Positions 51,062 to 60,252 are shown, counted from the first letter of the stretch. The stretch: 64,000 bases of DNA from Fictibacillus halophilus (GCF_016401385.1 NZ_JAEACF010000001.1:2976001-3040000), one strand, 5' to 3'. Made by a program: numbers and translations. The notes: generated by a model not told the origin, from the sequence alone.

Positions 51062-51796
51062 CTATCTATCAGTAAAGTAACTTTTTATGATCGCCATATA
51101 CTCTCTAACATGCGCTTGTGGAACAGAAGAAATTCTCAACGGCGAACCAAGCCCCTCCGCGTCAATGCCAACACGCTTTGCGATCATCTTTGTTCGAAAA
51201 AGATGAAAATCACTCGTTACAATGAGCAGCTGATCGTCTGGTTGAATCATTTTTTTTGTATATAAAAGATTTTCGTATGTACTCGTTGCTTTTTCCTCAA
51301 TCTGAATGCGGTCCGCTTCGATGCCATTCTCAACGAGATAATTTTTCATGATAGACCCTTCACTCGTTGTTTTACCAAAGCCAAGACCACCGCTTACGAT
51401 GAACGTAACGTTTGGGTGTTCCTTTGCATAGGCAAGTGCTTGATCTAGTCTACCTTTCAGTACGGCACCTGGTCGATTATTTTTCGTTCCGCCACCAAGC
51501 ACGAGGATTGTATCTATCTTGGAAGAAACCTTCTCTGGATCGGTGTTGGCAGATGTAAGAATAAGAGTTTCTAGCGTTGCTGCAAAAAGGATGGTTGTGA
51601 TTAAGAGGGTCAGTGTCGTTTTTTTGTACGTGTTAAATAGTTTCATAGCTGTGTTGTAGCGGAAGAAAAGAACGAGAAAAAGAGCACCTAACAAGAAAAA
51701 AACAGCAAGTCCCATATCCATGTTGGTCGTTTGAAGTAGCATGGCCGTTGCGTATACAGCAAAGAGGATACCGAGCGCTAAAAATAGTTTTTTCAT
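51062..51796 (-). CDS. YdcF-family (DUF218) membrane protein
   Basis: 244 aa. Three membrane helices in the first 90 residues (GILFAVYATAMLLQ; GLAVFFLLGALFLVLFF; LTLLITTILFAATLE). The DUF218 domain follows: DTILVLGGGTKNNRPGAVLKGRLDQALAYAKEHPNVTFIVSGGLGFGKTTSEGSIMKNYL, ATSTYENLLYTKKMI and LLIVTSDFHLFRTKMI. The family (SanA/ElyC/YdcF) affects envelope integrity, with unclear enzymatic role. Confidence 0.87.
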   Translation of the reverse strand: MKKLFLALGILFAVYATAMLLQTTNMDMGLAVFFLLGALFLVLFFRYNTAMKLFNTYKKTTLTLLITTILFAATLETLILTSANTDPEKVSSKIDTILVLGGGTKNNRPGAVLKGRLDQALAYAKEHPNVTFIVSGGLGFGKTTSEGSIMKNYLVENGIEADRIQIEEKATSTYENLLYTKKMIQPDDQLLIVTSDFHLFRTKMIAKRVGIDAEGLGSPLRISSVPQAHVREYMAIIKSYFTDR

Positions 51797-51846
51797 AAAG
51801 AGTCTCCGTTCATAGATTTTCTATATTCTAGGATATCAGAAAAAGG

Positions 51847-51878
51847 AAAAGAGCGGAGAATGAAGATTCCGCTCTTTT
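51847..51878 (-). terminator. Rho-independent terminator
   Basis: AAAAGAGCGGA and TCCGCTCTTTT form an 11-bp stem with a 10-nt loop. It ends the unknown coiled-coil gene. Confidence 0.88.
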
Positions 51879-51887
51879 AAAAAGTTA

Positions 51888-52379
51888 TTATTTTTTATTT
51901 ATATCAGACTCTTGAATTTCTTTTTGAATTGCTGAAGAGATGTCTGCTTTCTTTTGCTCGGAAGAACGTGTCGCATCAGTGCTCATGTTCTCGGTTTTTT
52001 TATTAACGGCTTCATTCTTTCTTTTCGTGATTTCAGCTAGTTCTTGTTTATAGTGTGTTTCAAGTTCTTTTTTCTTATCTTGAATGATCTTTTCTTTGTT
52101 AGTATCCAGATCCTTCTTGGCATCAGCAACGATCCCTTTTACCGCTATATTCACATTTTTGAGCAAGTCATTCTTCTCTTTGTTCAACTCACTCTCGATC
52201 TCAGATTGGTACGTATATTCCATAATCTTATTGTATAAGTCGTTTGCAAGATTTGGATTTGCCGCATACGCAGACGTAGTACCTATACCAAGTACGATTG
52301 TAGTCGCTAAAACAACCTTCGGCCATTTCTTAGCTGCCTTTTTCTTTGTGCTAAATTTCTCTTTACGTGATATTTCCAT
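51888..52379 (-). CDS. Secreted coiled-coil protein, unknown
   Basis: 163 aa. AAGGAAGGGG precedes the ATG. A basic N-terminus and hydrophobic helix (VVLATTIVLGIGTTSAYAA) with an AYA-A-type cleavage site form a signal peptide. The mature part is Lys/Glu-rich helix (ESELNKEKNDLLKNVNIAVKGIVADAKKDLDTNKEKIIQDKKKELETHYKQEL). No domain recognised. Confidence 0.65.
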   Translation of the reverse strand: MEISRKEKFSTKKKAAKKWPKVVLATTIVLGIGTTSAYAANPNLANDLYNKIMEYTYQSEIESELNKEKNDLLKNVNIAVKGIVADAKKDLDTNKEKIIQDKKKELETHYKQELAEITKRKNEAVNKKTENMSTDATRSSEQKKADISSAIQKEIQESDINKK

Positions 52380-52630
52380 AATAAATACCCCTTCCTTTAT
52401 TTAGAGAACGAATAAAGAAAGCGGTCGGTTGCGCTACTAGCTTCAGTTAATCCAAGCGCCCACATACAGAATAACCTTCACAGCTCCACACTTATCTAAT
52501 TATATTCTGCTATAAAATTACCACCGGCCCCATTCACTGTAAATGGGTATTTAGTAAGATATTACTATAAATAGTTTTTTTAGTATTTTATTTTAGAAAA
52601 GAAGATTGGTCGAAAAAGATGTGGAACGAA

Positions 52631-52667
52631 AAAAGACAATGTCCACTGAGCGTGGACATTGTCTTTT
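52631..52667 (-). terminator. Strong terminator hairpin of panF
   Basis: AAAAGACAATGTCCAC and GTGGACATTGTCTTTT form a 16-bp stem with a 5-nt loop. The hairpin stands 15 nt from a REP copy. Confidence 0.9.
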
Positions 52668-54105
52668 AGAATGTATTTGTATGGGGTCTGACCCCCTTTG
52701 TGAAACTCCCCACAATGTAGGCGATCAAGGATAGCAGGATCGGCAGCACTACCGTGTGCATGCCCCAAAGATTTGGATAGTTCAGATGAAGGAACATATA
52801 GGATCCTACCCCAACGATCAGAGAGGCAATCGCTCCATTCGCGTTTCCTCTTTTCCAATATAGCCCTAATACGATTGGCCATATGAAAGCAGCTTCTAGC
52901 CCTCCGAACGCGAATAGATTCAGCCAGATCAACAAGTCAGGCGGGTTGATCGCCATGGCGAATACGCTCAGTCCAACTACTGCTGTTATCCCGAAACTCA
53001 ATTTTTTTACAAATTGCTCTTCGGCATCTGGTTTGATGTAATTGATGTACACGTCCTTAATAATTGCAGAACTCACGAGTAATAGCACCGAGTCAACCGT
53101 TGACATGACAGCAGCTAAAGGCGCTGCCAAAACGATACCCGCTAACCAGCCTGGCAATACTTCGAGTGCTAAAAGGGGCATTACTTTATCCGGTACTTCA
53201 ATTCCCGGTAGCACCACTCTGCCGAACACACCAGCGAGATGCATGCCTAACATGATGAACCCTACAACGAACGTTCCGATGATCATCGCTCGATGCATCG
53301 CTTTTGCATTTCGATAGCTCATCGCTCTCACCGATATTTGCGGCAAGCCTACGACCCCAACACCGACCAATATCCAAAACGATGATACATAAAGAGGTGT
53401 TAGTGATAGATCAGAACCATAAGGCGTGATAAGGTTCGGGTTCTCCGCTCTTAATTCGCTCATGATGTTCTCTATGCCACCACCTGCGATAATCGTACCG
53501 GCCAATATGATGACGGTTCCGATCACCATAACAACACCTTGAATCGCATCTGTGATGACGACTGCTCGAAATCCTCCAGCAATTACATAGACGAGGACAG
53601 AAGCTGAAAAAATAAATAACGCTGTCGTATATGACACACCCGTAAACGATTCAATCAACCGGCCACCGCCTACCCATTGAGCGGCCATCGCAGAAAACAG
53701 GAAGACGACAATGCTTAATGCTGACAAAATAACGACCCACTTGCTTTCATACCGCGCTTTTAGAAAATCTATCAGTGTGACTGCGTTAATCTTTCGTGCA
53801 ACAATCGCAAATTTTTTACCAAGTACAGCAAGTGTGAAGTATCCTGTCACAAGCTGTGCCATCGCAAGTAACACCCAACCAAGGCCTAATTGATAAGCTG
53901 CACCAGGTCCACCGATAAAACTCGAAGCACTTCCGTATGTCGCGACCATTGTCATCGCAAGAACAAATCCACCAAGTTCTCTGCCTGCTAAGAAGTAATC
54001 TTGTAAAAAGGAAGGTCCACTTTTAATGTGCCGTGATGTATAGATGCCTACTAAAAAAACTAAAATTAAAAAGATTGCTAAAGGAAGAATGACATCCCAG
54101 TTCAT
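52666..54105 (-). CDS. panF: Sodium/pantothenate symporter
   Basis: 479 aa, about 13 membrane helices, of the sodium:solute symporter family. FLVGIYTSRHIKSGPSFLQDYFLAGRELGGFVLAMTMVATYGSASSFIGGPGAAYQLGLGWVLLAM is characteristic of PanF. It takes up pantothenate for CoA synthesis. The start overlaps the end of yhdT by 4 nt. The last ~10 residues (GVRPHTNTF) are encoded by a REP palindrome, so the native tail was probably replaced. Confidence 0.92.
   Translation of the reverse strand: MNWDVILPLAIFLILVFLVGIYTSRHIKSGPSFLQDYFLAGRELGGFVLAMTMVATYGSASSFIGGPGAAYQLGLGWVLLAMAQLVTGYFTLAVLGKKFAIVARKINAVTLIDFLKARYESKWVVILSALSIVVFLFSAMAAQWVGGGRLIESFTGVSYTTALFIFSASVLVYVIAGGFRAVVITDAIQGVVMVIGTVIILAGTIIAGGGIENIMSELRAENPNLITPYGSDLSLTPLYVSSFWILVGVGVVGLPQISVRAMSYRNAKAMHRAMIIGTFVVGFIMLGMHLAGVFGRVVLPGIEVPDKVMPLLALEVLPGWLAGIVLAAPLAAVMSTVDSVLLLVSSAIIKDVYINYIKPDAEEQFVKKLSFGITAVVGLSVFAMAINPPDLLIWLNLFAFGGLEAAFIWPIVLGLYWKRGNANGAIASLIVGVGSYMFLHLNYPNLWGMHTVVLPILLSLIAYIVGSFTKGVRPHTNTF
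52683..52695. repeat. REP-like palindrome within the 3' end of panF
   Basis: GGGGTCTGACCCC core with one extra C. It encodes the C-terminal residues of PanF (GVRP) and, with the TGTATTTGT flank, HTNTF. Confidence 0.9.
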
Positions 54106-54395
54106 TGAGCATCTCCCTCCTCTTTATCGCTCGTCTCATCAAGTTCAAACGGGACCTCTTTAAAGAAAAACTTCACCATGATCCAAACTAAAATGGTAAA
54201 AACAACAAATCCCATAATACAGCTATAAAAAAACCAAGCCGGAAATCCAAATATGTATGTGTATTCTTTGATAGGGCGTCCGCCAAGGCCGTAAGCGAAT
54301 GCATACCACCAGATAAAGTTCAAAATGGCGAGTACTGTACCCATGATGGCTTCTCTATTCGATACTCGGTACCGCCAGTCTGTTCCTTTTTTCAT
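54102..54395 (-). CDS. yhdT: YhdT-family (DUF997) membrane protein
   Basis: 97 aa with two to three helices. IMGTVLAILNFIWWYAFAYGLGGRPIKEYTYIFGFPAWFFYSCIMGFVVF is the YhdT pattern. The gene pairs with panF across bacteria (overlap ATGA here), and it may be an auxiliary subunit of the pantothenate symporter. Confidence 0.93.
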   Translation of the reverse strand: MKKGTDWRYRVSNREAIMGTVLAILNFIWWYAFAYGLGGRPIKEYTYIFGFPAWFFYSCIMGFVVFTILVWIMVKFFFKEVPFELDETSDKEEGDAQ

Positions 54396-54539
54396 TTCTT
54401 AACCCCCTGAAGTTTCAATACCGTATAAGTCCACTCATTACTATGGCAAATTCATTTCTTATTGTCGAGTCCTTTTGACATTTATGAAATTTTCTATTTC
54501 TTCTCATGATATCCCTGTTTTTGTATGGTTAAAAGTAAA

Positions 54540-54565
54540 AACGAGCACCTTTAGAGGCACTCGTT
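54540..54565 (-). terminator. Rho-independent terminator of the coat-protein gene
   Basis: On the minus strand AACGAGTGCC and GGTGCTCGTT pair (two G-U) around TCTAAA, then TTTTTA. Confidence 0.82.
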
Positions 54566-54576
54566 AAAGTCATTTT

Positions 54577-55245
54577 TTATTGAAGAGGTGGTTGTGCTTG
54601 AGTGGATGGAGCATATGCGCCGAGCATGCTCGTCATATCTTGTTGGTTCAGTTGAGGAACTTGATAATAATGATTCTTATTCTGCCAGATCGACAATTCA
54701 TATGCCATCTCGATCCAGTTTGGAATTCCATCTGCTAATACGCGTCTAAGCACAGGATTTGTAACTTCGAGTGTCGCCATTCCTCTTAAAGATGCGTTTG
54801 ATTTTAAAGTTCCTAGTATTAGAGATGAAACGGATTGGTCGTTTAATTCTGTTACGCTTTGAATAGGTTTAACCGGCTGAGCAGGTTTCAGACCATATAC
54901 AAAATCGTTATCTTGCGCCATCTTGTATGATTCTGTACGCATTGCTGGATCTTTCCCTGTCTGAAAAGCTTGAACACACGCATTGTATTCCTTTGTAATG
55001 TGCTGATAGTGTCGGTTGAGCATCGATTTGAGCTCTGGATCCTGAACATGTCCTTTACACAATGTATATAAGTTCAATGTTCCAACGATGCCGCTGAGCA
55101 TTTCATGAACATCAAACATCTCATGTCCACCATGGTTTAATTGAGCAGGTACCTGTCCAGTCTGCATGTTTACATGGTTGAATTCTGGATTGTTGTTCCC
55201 CGATTGAGAATTCATGTTTTGTTGATTAGAATCTTGATTCATCAT
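54577..55245 (-). CDS. CotF-type spore coat protein
   Basis: 222 aa. A Gln/Asn-rich head (MNQDSNQQNMNSQSGNNNP) precedes the CotF-like domain (about 40-190): HEMFDVHEMLSGIVGTLNLYTLCKGHVQDPELKSMLNRHYQHITKEYN, SLILGTLKSNASLRGMATLEVTNPVLRRVLADGIPNWIEMAYEL and YYQVP. CotF-like proteins form part of the inner spore coat. A terminator follows. AGGT before the ATG is moderate. Confidence 0.87.
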   Translation of the reverse strand: MMNQDSNQQNMNSQSGNNNPEFNHVNMQTGQVPAQLNHGGHEMFDVHEMLSGIVGTLNLYTLCKGHVQDPELKSMLNRHYQHITKEYNACVQAFQTGKDPAMRTESYKMAQDNDFVYGLKPAQPVKPIQSVTELNDQSVSSLILGTLKSNASLRGMATLEVTNPVLRRVLADGIPNWIEMAYELSIWQNKNHYYQVPQLNQQDMTSMLGAYAPSTQAQPPLQ

Positions 55246-55493
55246 TTTTTACCTCCGATTTATAAAAAAATACGGGGTTATTTTATGTAGAAAGTAATAC
55301 TCTATTCTCGTTTCCTTTAAAAATTTCCGAGGAAATATGATAAGAAGTTTGATGAAGAGACGGAGTTCGACATTTTTGTGCGGTATTATTCGCTAAAAAA
55401 GTTAACTTTCTTAAAAGAAAAGTTTCGAACCGATTGCATTTCAAAACGGCTATAGAGGTTTTGCTTGAAAACAACGAGGGAAATAAATTTTTT

Positions 55494-55506
55494 GGGGTCA
55501 GTCCCC
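55494..55506. repeat. REP-like palindrome (variant) upstream of the RAYT gene
   Basis: GGGGTCAGTCCCC, one mismatch to the core. Outer GGGAAATAAATTT and TTTCCCAG match the copy at 48.55 kb. It is 61 nt upstream of the RAYT start. Confidence 0.88.
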
Positions 55507-55566
55507 ATTTCCCAGATTCACTTGCAAGAAGTATAATTAAGGTACGATTGAAAGGAGGTGAAAAAC

Positions 55567-56118
55567 ATTCCTAGATCCCCACGTATTTGGTATCCTGATG
55601 CTGTTTATCATGTGACTACTCGCGGAAATCGCAGGGAACCTCTTTTTTATTCCCACTTGGATTTCCACCGCTATTTAAAGATTCTAAGTCACTGTGTTAA
55701 GAAGCACGATGTCGAGCTCTTCTCGTATTGCCTCATGACAAACCACACTCACTTACAAATTTTGTGCAGCAAGTCCCCACCTGGAGATTTCATGAAAGAA
55801 TTAAATGAAACGTATGCTATGTTTTTTAATAAGAAATATGAGCTGACTGGTCATGTGTTTCAAGGTCGCTATGGAGCAGAATTGATTGAAGATCGCTCAC
55901 ATTTGTTAGACACTAGCCGCTACATTCACTTGAATCCCGTTTCTGCCGACCTGGTCATGTACCCCTTAGAATATCAATGGAGCAGTTACCGCTATTATGT
56001 AACCCCATCGGTGTGCCCTTTCGTACACACCTCAACCCTTCTAGAACAGTTTAACCATTCGAAATCTCAATACCGAGATTATGTTGAAAGCAAGATTACC
56101 CCTGTAGTAGAGCTTTAG
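55567..56118 (+). CDS. REP-associated tyrosine transposase (RAYT, Y1 HUH)
   Basis: 183 aa if read from the ATT at 55567. Residues YPDAVYHVTTRGNRREPLFY open the Y1 domain; the HUH motif is MTNHTHLQIL (His-Thr-His), and SRYIHLNPVSADLV carries the catalytic Tyr; HVFQGRYGAELI is the family loop. RAYTs nick single-stranded DNA at REP hairpins. AAAGGAGGTG (55551-55560) contains the GTG at 55558, so that GTG is unlikely as start; relatives begin MPR.., and the codon before PRSPR is ATT, seven to nine nt after the ribosome site. Two REP copies flank the gene. Confidence 0.88.
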   Translation: MPRSPRIWYPDAVYHVTTRGNRREPLFYSHLDFHRYLKILSHCVKKHDVELFSYCLMTNHTHLQILCSKSPPGDFMKELNETYAMFFNKKYELTGHVFQGRYGAELIEDRSHLLDTSRYIHLNPVSADLVMYPLEYQWSSYRYYVTPSVCPFVHTSTLLEQFNHSKSQYRDYVESKITPVVEL

Positions 56119-56185
56119 ACCCTTTTAATCAGATGTAAAATTACACTCTTTCCTTTTTCAAAAAGTCTGTCGTATCAAAGAAAAA

Positions 56186-56228
56186 GCCGTTTTTGTCTTT
56201 TTGGAAAAGACAAAAAGACAAAAACGGC
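56186..56228 (-). terminator. Long hairpin terminator of the chemoreceptor gene
   Basis: GCCGTTTTTGTCTTTTTG and CAAAAAGACAAAAACGGC form an 18-bp perfect stem with a 7-nt loop, followed on the minus strand by TTTTTCTTT. It stands 17 nt from a REP copy. Confidence 0.92.
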
Positions 56229-56244
56229 ATTCATGTATTTGTTT

Positions 56245-56257
56245 GGGGTCAGACCCC
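56245..56257. repeat. REP-like palindrome downstream of RAYT
   Basis: GGGGTCAGACCCC core with TGTATTTGTTT on its left. Its last base is also the last base of the chemoreceptor stop codon. Confidence 0.92.
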
Positions 56258-58230
56258 TAGAACGTAAACCGCTGGACGTGGGTACGCATCTGTTCCGCGT
56301 ACTGCTCGAGCTGATCGGCTAGATGGTTCAACTGCTCCATCGACGCTGATTGCTGTTCTGCTGATGCTGAAACCTCTTCTGTTCCAGCCGCTGTTTCTTG
56401 TGTGATCGCTAAGATATGTGACGCATTTTCAAGCAATACATCTTTTTGCTTCGTCATCTCATCCACCGACTGAATCACATCTTTTAATGCTTCAGCATTC
56501 CCTTTAACGGCACTAGAAATTGCGGTAAAGCTCCGCTCTGTCTCTTCAACCGCTTCGCTTTGTGAAAGAATGAGAGCTGCAGCTTCTTGAACTTGTCCGA
56601 CAGTGTTTTCCGTTACTTGCTGCATATCCGTGATCAATGCGCTGATATCTTTTAAGGAAAGCTCAGTCTGCTCTGCAAGTTTTCTTACTTCATCCGCAAC
56701 GACGGCAAAGCCTCTTCCAGATTCTCCTGCTCTAGCCGCCTCGATTGCCGCGTTTAACGCTAGTAAATTCGTTTGGTTGGCTATATCGCTTATCGTTAGA
56801 ACGATCTGTTGAACACTGCCAGATGTTTCATCAAGTTTTTTAATTGATGAAATCATCTCTTTCGTCATTTCTGTTGTCATCAGTGACTTCTCTTTTAACA
56901 AGCTCACCTTTTTTACACCGGTCAATGATTCTTCATTCATTTGCTGTGTCGCTTTTTCTATTCTTTCTCCATGCGCATGAACGGTACCGATACGCTCAGC
57001 CAGCACGTTAGCAGCTTTCGCATTCTCATCCATCAACTCTGCTTGATGAGAAGAGCCCGCTGCGATCTGCTGCATCGTCGTTGACACTTCTTGAGCGGAT
57101 GCTGAATTTTCCTCTGCACTCGCAACGACCGTTTGAGACGCGTCCGTTACATGATCGGTAATCTGAGCCATCTCTCTGATCAATGTTCGCATCTGGTTAG
57201 ACATATCATCAAAGCTTGCAGCCAGTTCACCGATCTCATCTTTTCTTTGTATAGAAACGCTCGCCTGTAGATTTCCATTTCTAATCTCATGCATAGCATT
57301 CTTCAGTTGGTTCACCGGTACTGTAATTCTTCTTGAAACGAAAACCGAAATAATCGCCGCCACTAAAAGAGTGACGATTAAAGCGATTCCGATCGGTAAA
57401 AGAATCACATAAGCCTTTTCCTCAAACTCACTAAGCGCGACAGTTCCGGCTAGTTTCCAACCGGTTGTATCATTTTTCGTATAGCTGACCACTCTATCTT
57501 CACCATTGATTTTTGTAGTTAACGTACCTTCTTTTTTAGTAATATCTTTATAAAAAGATTCCTTTGTAGCGCTTTTCCCCAGTTTTTTTGCATCTGGATG
57601 AACCATATAATTCCCCGAGTTATCGATGAGAAGAGCATAACCGGTGTCCCCGATTTTCACGTTTTGCATCAGCGTTAAGATATCATTTACTGCGATATCA
57701 ATCGCTGTTACTCCCACGATTTTCCCGCTGTACTCAACGGCTTTTACAGCTTTTACAACCGGACGATCTGTCGCTTCATCAATGAAAGGATCTGTCCAGA
57801 ACACTTTAGTAGGATCCTTTGTTGCCTGTTGATACCACGGCGTTAACGTCAAATCCTCAACCAGTGATGCAGGAATCGGATACATGACTACTTCCTTATC
57901 ATCTGAAATAAAATAGCTGTTCATGATCGCTTCATTTGCTAGATGATAGTCTTCAAACTTAGAGATGATATAGTCTGGGCTATCTCCTTTTGCATGAAGC
58001 TTAATCGTAGCGGAATCTGCATATGCCGATACAAAATTTGCGTTATCTCTCAAAAAACCGTTAAGCGTCTCATCTAGATCATGCATACGCTCAGATGTAT
58101 TCTCTGATGAATTTTCAACGGTAGTTTTCTTACTGAACAGATAACTAACTCCGCTCACCACGACCCCTGTCATAATAATGAGCAATAAAAAAGGCACAAG
58201 AATTTGCCTCTGTAGACTTTTTTTTATCAT
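56257..58230 (-). CDS. Methyl-accepting chemotaxis protein with dCache sensor
   Basis: 657 aa behind AGGAGGAAG. Helix at 10-30, extracellular dCache ligand domain (40-275; [56 protein letters not shown]), helix at 280-302, HAMP (305-355; [24 protein letters not shown]), then the signalling coiled coil with the hairpin tip [37 protein letters not shown]. dCache receptors of this type sense amino or organic acids. The C-terminus lacks a CheB/CheR tether. Monocistronic. Confidence 0.95.
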   Translation of the reverse strand: MIKKSLQRQILVPFLLLIIMTGVVVSGVSYLFSKKTTVENSSENTSERMHDLDETLNGFLRDNANFVSAYADSATIKLHAKGDSPDYIISKFEDYHLANEAIMNSYFISDDKEVVMYPIPASLVEDLTLTPWYQQATKDPTKVFWTDPFIDEATDRPVVKAVKAVEYSGKIVGVTAIDIAVNDILTLMQNVKIGDTGYALLIDNSGNYMVHPDAKKLGKSATKESFYKDITKKEGTLTTKINGEDRVVSYTKNDTTGWKLAGTVALSEFEEKAYVILLPIGIALIVTLLVAAIISVFVSRRITVPVNQLKNAMHEIRNGNLQASVSIQRKDEIGELAASFDDMSNQMRTLIREMAQITDHVTDASQTVVASAEENSASAQEVSTTMQQIAAGSSHQAELMDENAKAANVLAERIGTVHAHGERIEKATQQMNEESLTGVKKVSLLKEKSLMTTEMTKEMISSIKKLDETSGSVQQIVLTISDIANQTNLLALNAAIEAARAGESGRGFAVVADEVRKLAEQTELSLKDISALITDMQQVTENTVGQVQEAAALILSQSEAVEETERSFTAISSAVKGNAEALKDVIQSVDEMTKQKDVLLENASHILAITQETAAGTEEVSASAEQQSASMEQLNHLADQLEQYAEQMRTHVQRFTF

Positions 58231-58358
58231 TTCTTCCTCCTGCAGTTACTTTTTACTAGGCAGCAAAAAGTATATCGACAGAAAGCTACAAAGTTTTACA
58301 GAATTAGAGCAAAACTTGTCTACCTGAGTAGTACAAAACACGCAAAAGTGTAATTGTA

Positions 58359-58373
58359 GGGGGTCTGTCCCCC
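58359..58373. repeat. REP-like palindrome (variant)
   Basis: GGGGGTCTGTCCCCC, a one-mismatch core with an added G/C pair. It lies between the divergent chemoreceptor and Spo0E-like genes. Confidence 0.85.
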
Positions 58374-58397
58374 TATATGTGTAAAAAATTAATAGAC

Positions 58398-58426
58398 TTG
58401 ACACAAAATATGGTATATAATATTTA
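58398..58426 (+). promoter_or_regulatory. Promoter candidate of the Spo0E-like gene
   Basis: TTGACA (58398-58403), 17 nt, then TATTTA (58421-58426), within an AT-rich run that also holds TATAAT. The -35 is perfect, the -10 ambiguous. Confidence 0.5.
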
Positions 58427-58485
58427 CAAGATTTACCGATATTAATGGTGCAGAAGTGGTTATTATATTAGAGGGGGAATGGACC

Positions 58486-58656
58486 ATGAGCCGAAGCAAT
58501 ACTCTTGTCTTAACTACAGAGATAGACGCCATTCGCACGACCATGTATGAGGTAAGTAAAAAGGTTAATAGTCTTGCAGATCCGCTTCTTGTTCAGTTGA
58601 GCCAGATACTAGACGAAAAGTTAAACAAACTAGATCAAATTAAAAATTGCGCTTAA
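58486..58656 (+). CDS. Spo0E-type aspartyl-phosphate phosphatase
   Basis: 56 aa; GAGGGGG stands eight nt before the ATG at 58486. LTTEIDAIRTTMYEVSKKVNSL and LSQILDEKLNKLDQ fit the Spo0E helical hairpin; SQILDEKLNKL is the SQxLDxxLN motif. The family dephosphorylates Spo0A-P and so delays sporulation. A terminator follows. Confidence 0.85.
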   Translation: MSRSNTLVLTTEIDAIRTTMYEVSKKVNSLADPLLVQLSQILDEKLNKLDQIKNCA

Positions 58657-58683
58657 ACACATAAAACTATCTTTTAAAGCTCG

Positions 58684-58722
58684 ACCGGGGTTCATACGTT
58701 TCGTAGAATCACCGGTTTTTTA
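58684..58722 (+). terminator. Rho-independent terminator
   Basis: ACCGG and CCGGT with inner GGTTC/GAATC pairs around a 12-nt loop, then TTTTTTATTTT. Confidence 0.75.
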
Positions 58723-58805
58723 TTTTGCCGCCGATTCTACCCTCTCGTCCTTCTATCAGAACAAACCTGACACCTCTAACTTCCTTCCAGACTTTTAAAC
58801 AAACA

Positions 58806-59753
58806 CTATGAAAAAGTCTCACCCGTCATGATGCTCATAAAATCTCTGAAAAAATAAATATAATCAAAATCAAACGCGATTCGGTGTTTTTTTTCTTCAT
58901 TTGTAAACTGTGCATAAGGCCGAACATCAGCAATACTCTGCCCTCTCGCCGTATCGCCATCCTGAAGCACAATATGTATCGGAAGCGTCTTATACGTGAA
59001 CATATCTTCTCTTATGCATGCCATCAACGTAATCGCATCGTGAACAGGACTTCCTAGAATTTCTGGGTTTCTACTTTTGTAAAAATCGTAATAAAAATCT
59101 AGCATTGGTTTTAAGATTGGAACCTTGCCTTTGTAGTCGATATAGTTCACCATTTCGGGAGTGACAATAGCTCGATCCGTCACATTCAACGGGATGATTG
59201 TTACGTTTTCTGCGTACGTTAGAACGATTCTGACCGCGATTGGATCTCCATAAAAGTTCGCCTCAGACACTGCCGTTACATTACCTGGCACCCAGAACGC
59301 TCCGCCCATAATATAGTACGCTTTAACTTTTTTCATAAGTGATTGAAACAAGATAAACATCGTAGCAAGGGACGTTAGCCGGCCAGCATTAACGATAATC
59401 AGATCATCTTGATACTGTTCGATCACGTTCACGATCTCAAAGAAGTTTTCGATGAACCCTTCAGATACACCCGGCTCGATCGGACCTAATCCGTAAACAC
59501 CGTGCACATCTGGATAAAAGGTAGGCTGTTCCCCCGTCATCGGAACTTCTGCTCCACCGATTACCTTTACATCAGGCGGAAAGTTAAATATTTTAGCAAT
59601 ATATTTTACATTCTCTACCGTTTGTTCCCTTGCTACGTTTCCGTAATCTGCAACAACGGCCACAATATCGATTTCGTCGGTTAGGAATGCATAAGCTAAG
59701 GCAATCGTATCGTCGATTCCAGCGTCACCAAAGAACAGAACTTTTTGTCCCAT
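58806..59753 (-). CDS. Inosine/uridine-preferring nucleoside hydrolase-family protein
   Basis: About 315 aa from MGQKVLFFGDAGIDDTIAL, chosen for AAGGGGA eight nt upstream (the ATG at 59777 is possible). The Ca-binding motif DAGIDDT is present (DxGxDD of the family). Further blocks: VVADYGNVAREQTVENV, VNAGRLTSLATMF, YIMGGAFWVPGNVTAVSEANFYGDPIAVRIVL, HDAITLM. These enzymes split nucleosides into base and ribose. Substrate preference unknown. Confidence 0.87.
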   Translation of the reverse strand: MGQKVLFFGDAGIDDTIALAYAFLTDEIDIVAVVADYGNVAREQTVENVKYIAKIFNFPPDVKVIGGAEVPMTGEQPTFYPDVHGVYGLGPIEPGVSEGFIENFFEIVNVIEQYQDDLIIVNAGRLTSLATMFILFQSLMKKVKAYYIMGGAFWVPGNVTAVSEANFYGDPIAVRIVLTYAENVTIIPLNVTDRAIVTPEMVNYIDYKGKVPILKPMLDFYYDFYKSRNPEILGSPVHDAITLMACIREDMFTYKTLPIHIVLQDGDTARGQSIADVRPYAQFTNEEKKHRIAFDFDYIYFFRDFMSIMTGETFS

Positions 59754-59829
59754 CGTACAGTTCCCCTTTTTAGGCATTTCTTCTATCCTATTAGTTGACC
59801 TAGAGACTTATGAAGTTTGGTGGTGGAAA

Positions 59830-60252
59830 CTATTGCAGAAACCTATTTCGGAGGTTAGGTGTCGGAAGCATACAACTCTCTTTTTGCCCAAACCAACGGT
59901 AACGATTATTGGCGACCCCTTTATAAAAAGCATTGCGAATCTGCGGTGGAACGACCTTTAGATATTGGCCGAGGCTGTATGGAAATTTTAGAAACAGAGA
60001 GGTTGCCGCTACCGCATCTGATTCTTTATAGATCTTATCTTCTTTAATTAAGATAACGGAATTTGTTTGTGCGGGGTCTATGTTATACTTCGCGAGCAAT
60101 TCTTGCCCGGCTTGTGACTGTATAGCTGAGAACTTTAACTCGGAATTTTTTTCGTGTTTTAGGATAAATTGCACGCTTCCATTACAAAGATTACAAACTC
60201 CATCAAAAAGAAGTACAGCACCCTTTACATCATCAACATTCTCCACATCCAA
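59830..60252 (-). CDS. DCC-family thiol-disulfide oxidoreductase-like protein (DUF393)
   Basis: 140 aa, behind GGGAGGTT. GAVLLFDGVCNLCNGSVQFIL has the DGxCxxC motif of the family, followed by FSAIQSQAGQELLAKYN, DAVAATSLFLKFP and RNAFYKGVANNRYRWFGQK. The fold is thioredoxin-like. Function unproven. Monocistronic. Confidence 0.9.
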   Translation of the reverse strand: MDVENVDDVKGAVLLFDGVCNLCNGSVQFILKHEKNSELKFSAIQSQAGQELLAKYNIDPAQTNSVILIKEDKIYKESDAVAATSLFLKFPYSLGQYLKVVPPQIRNAFYKGVANNRYRWFGQKESCMLPTPNLRNRFLQ

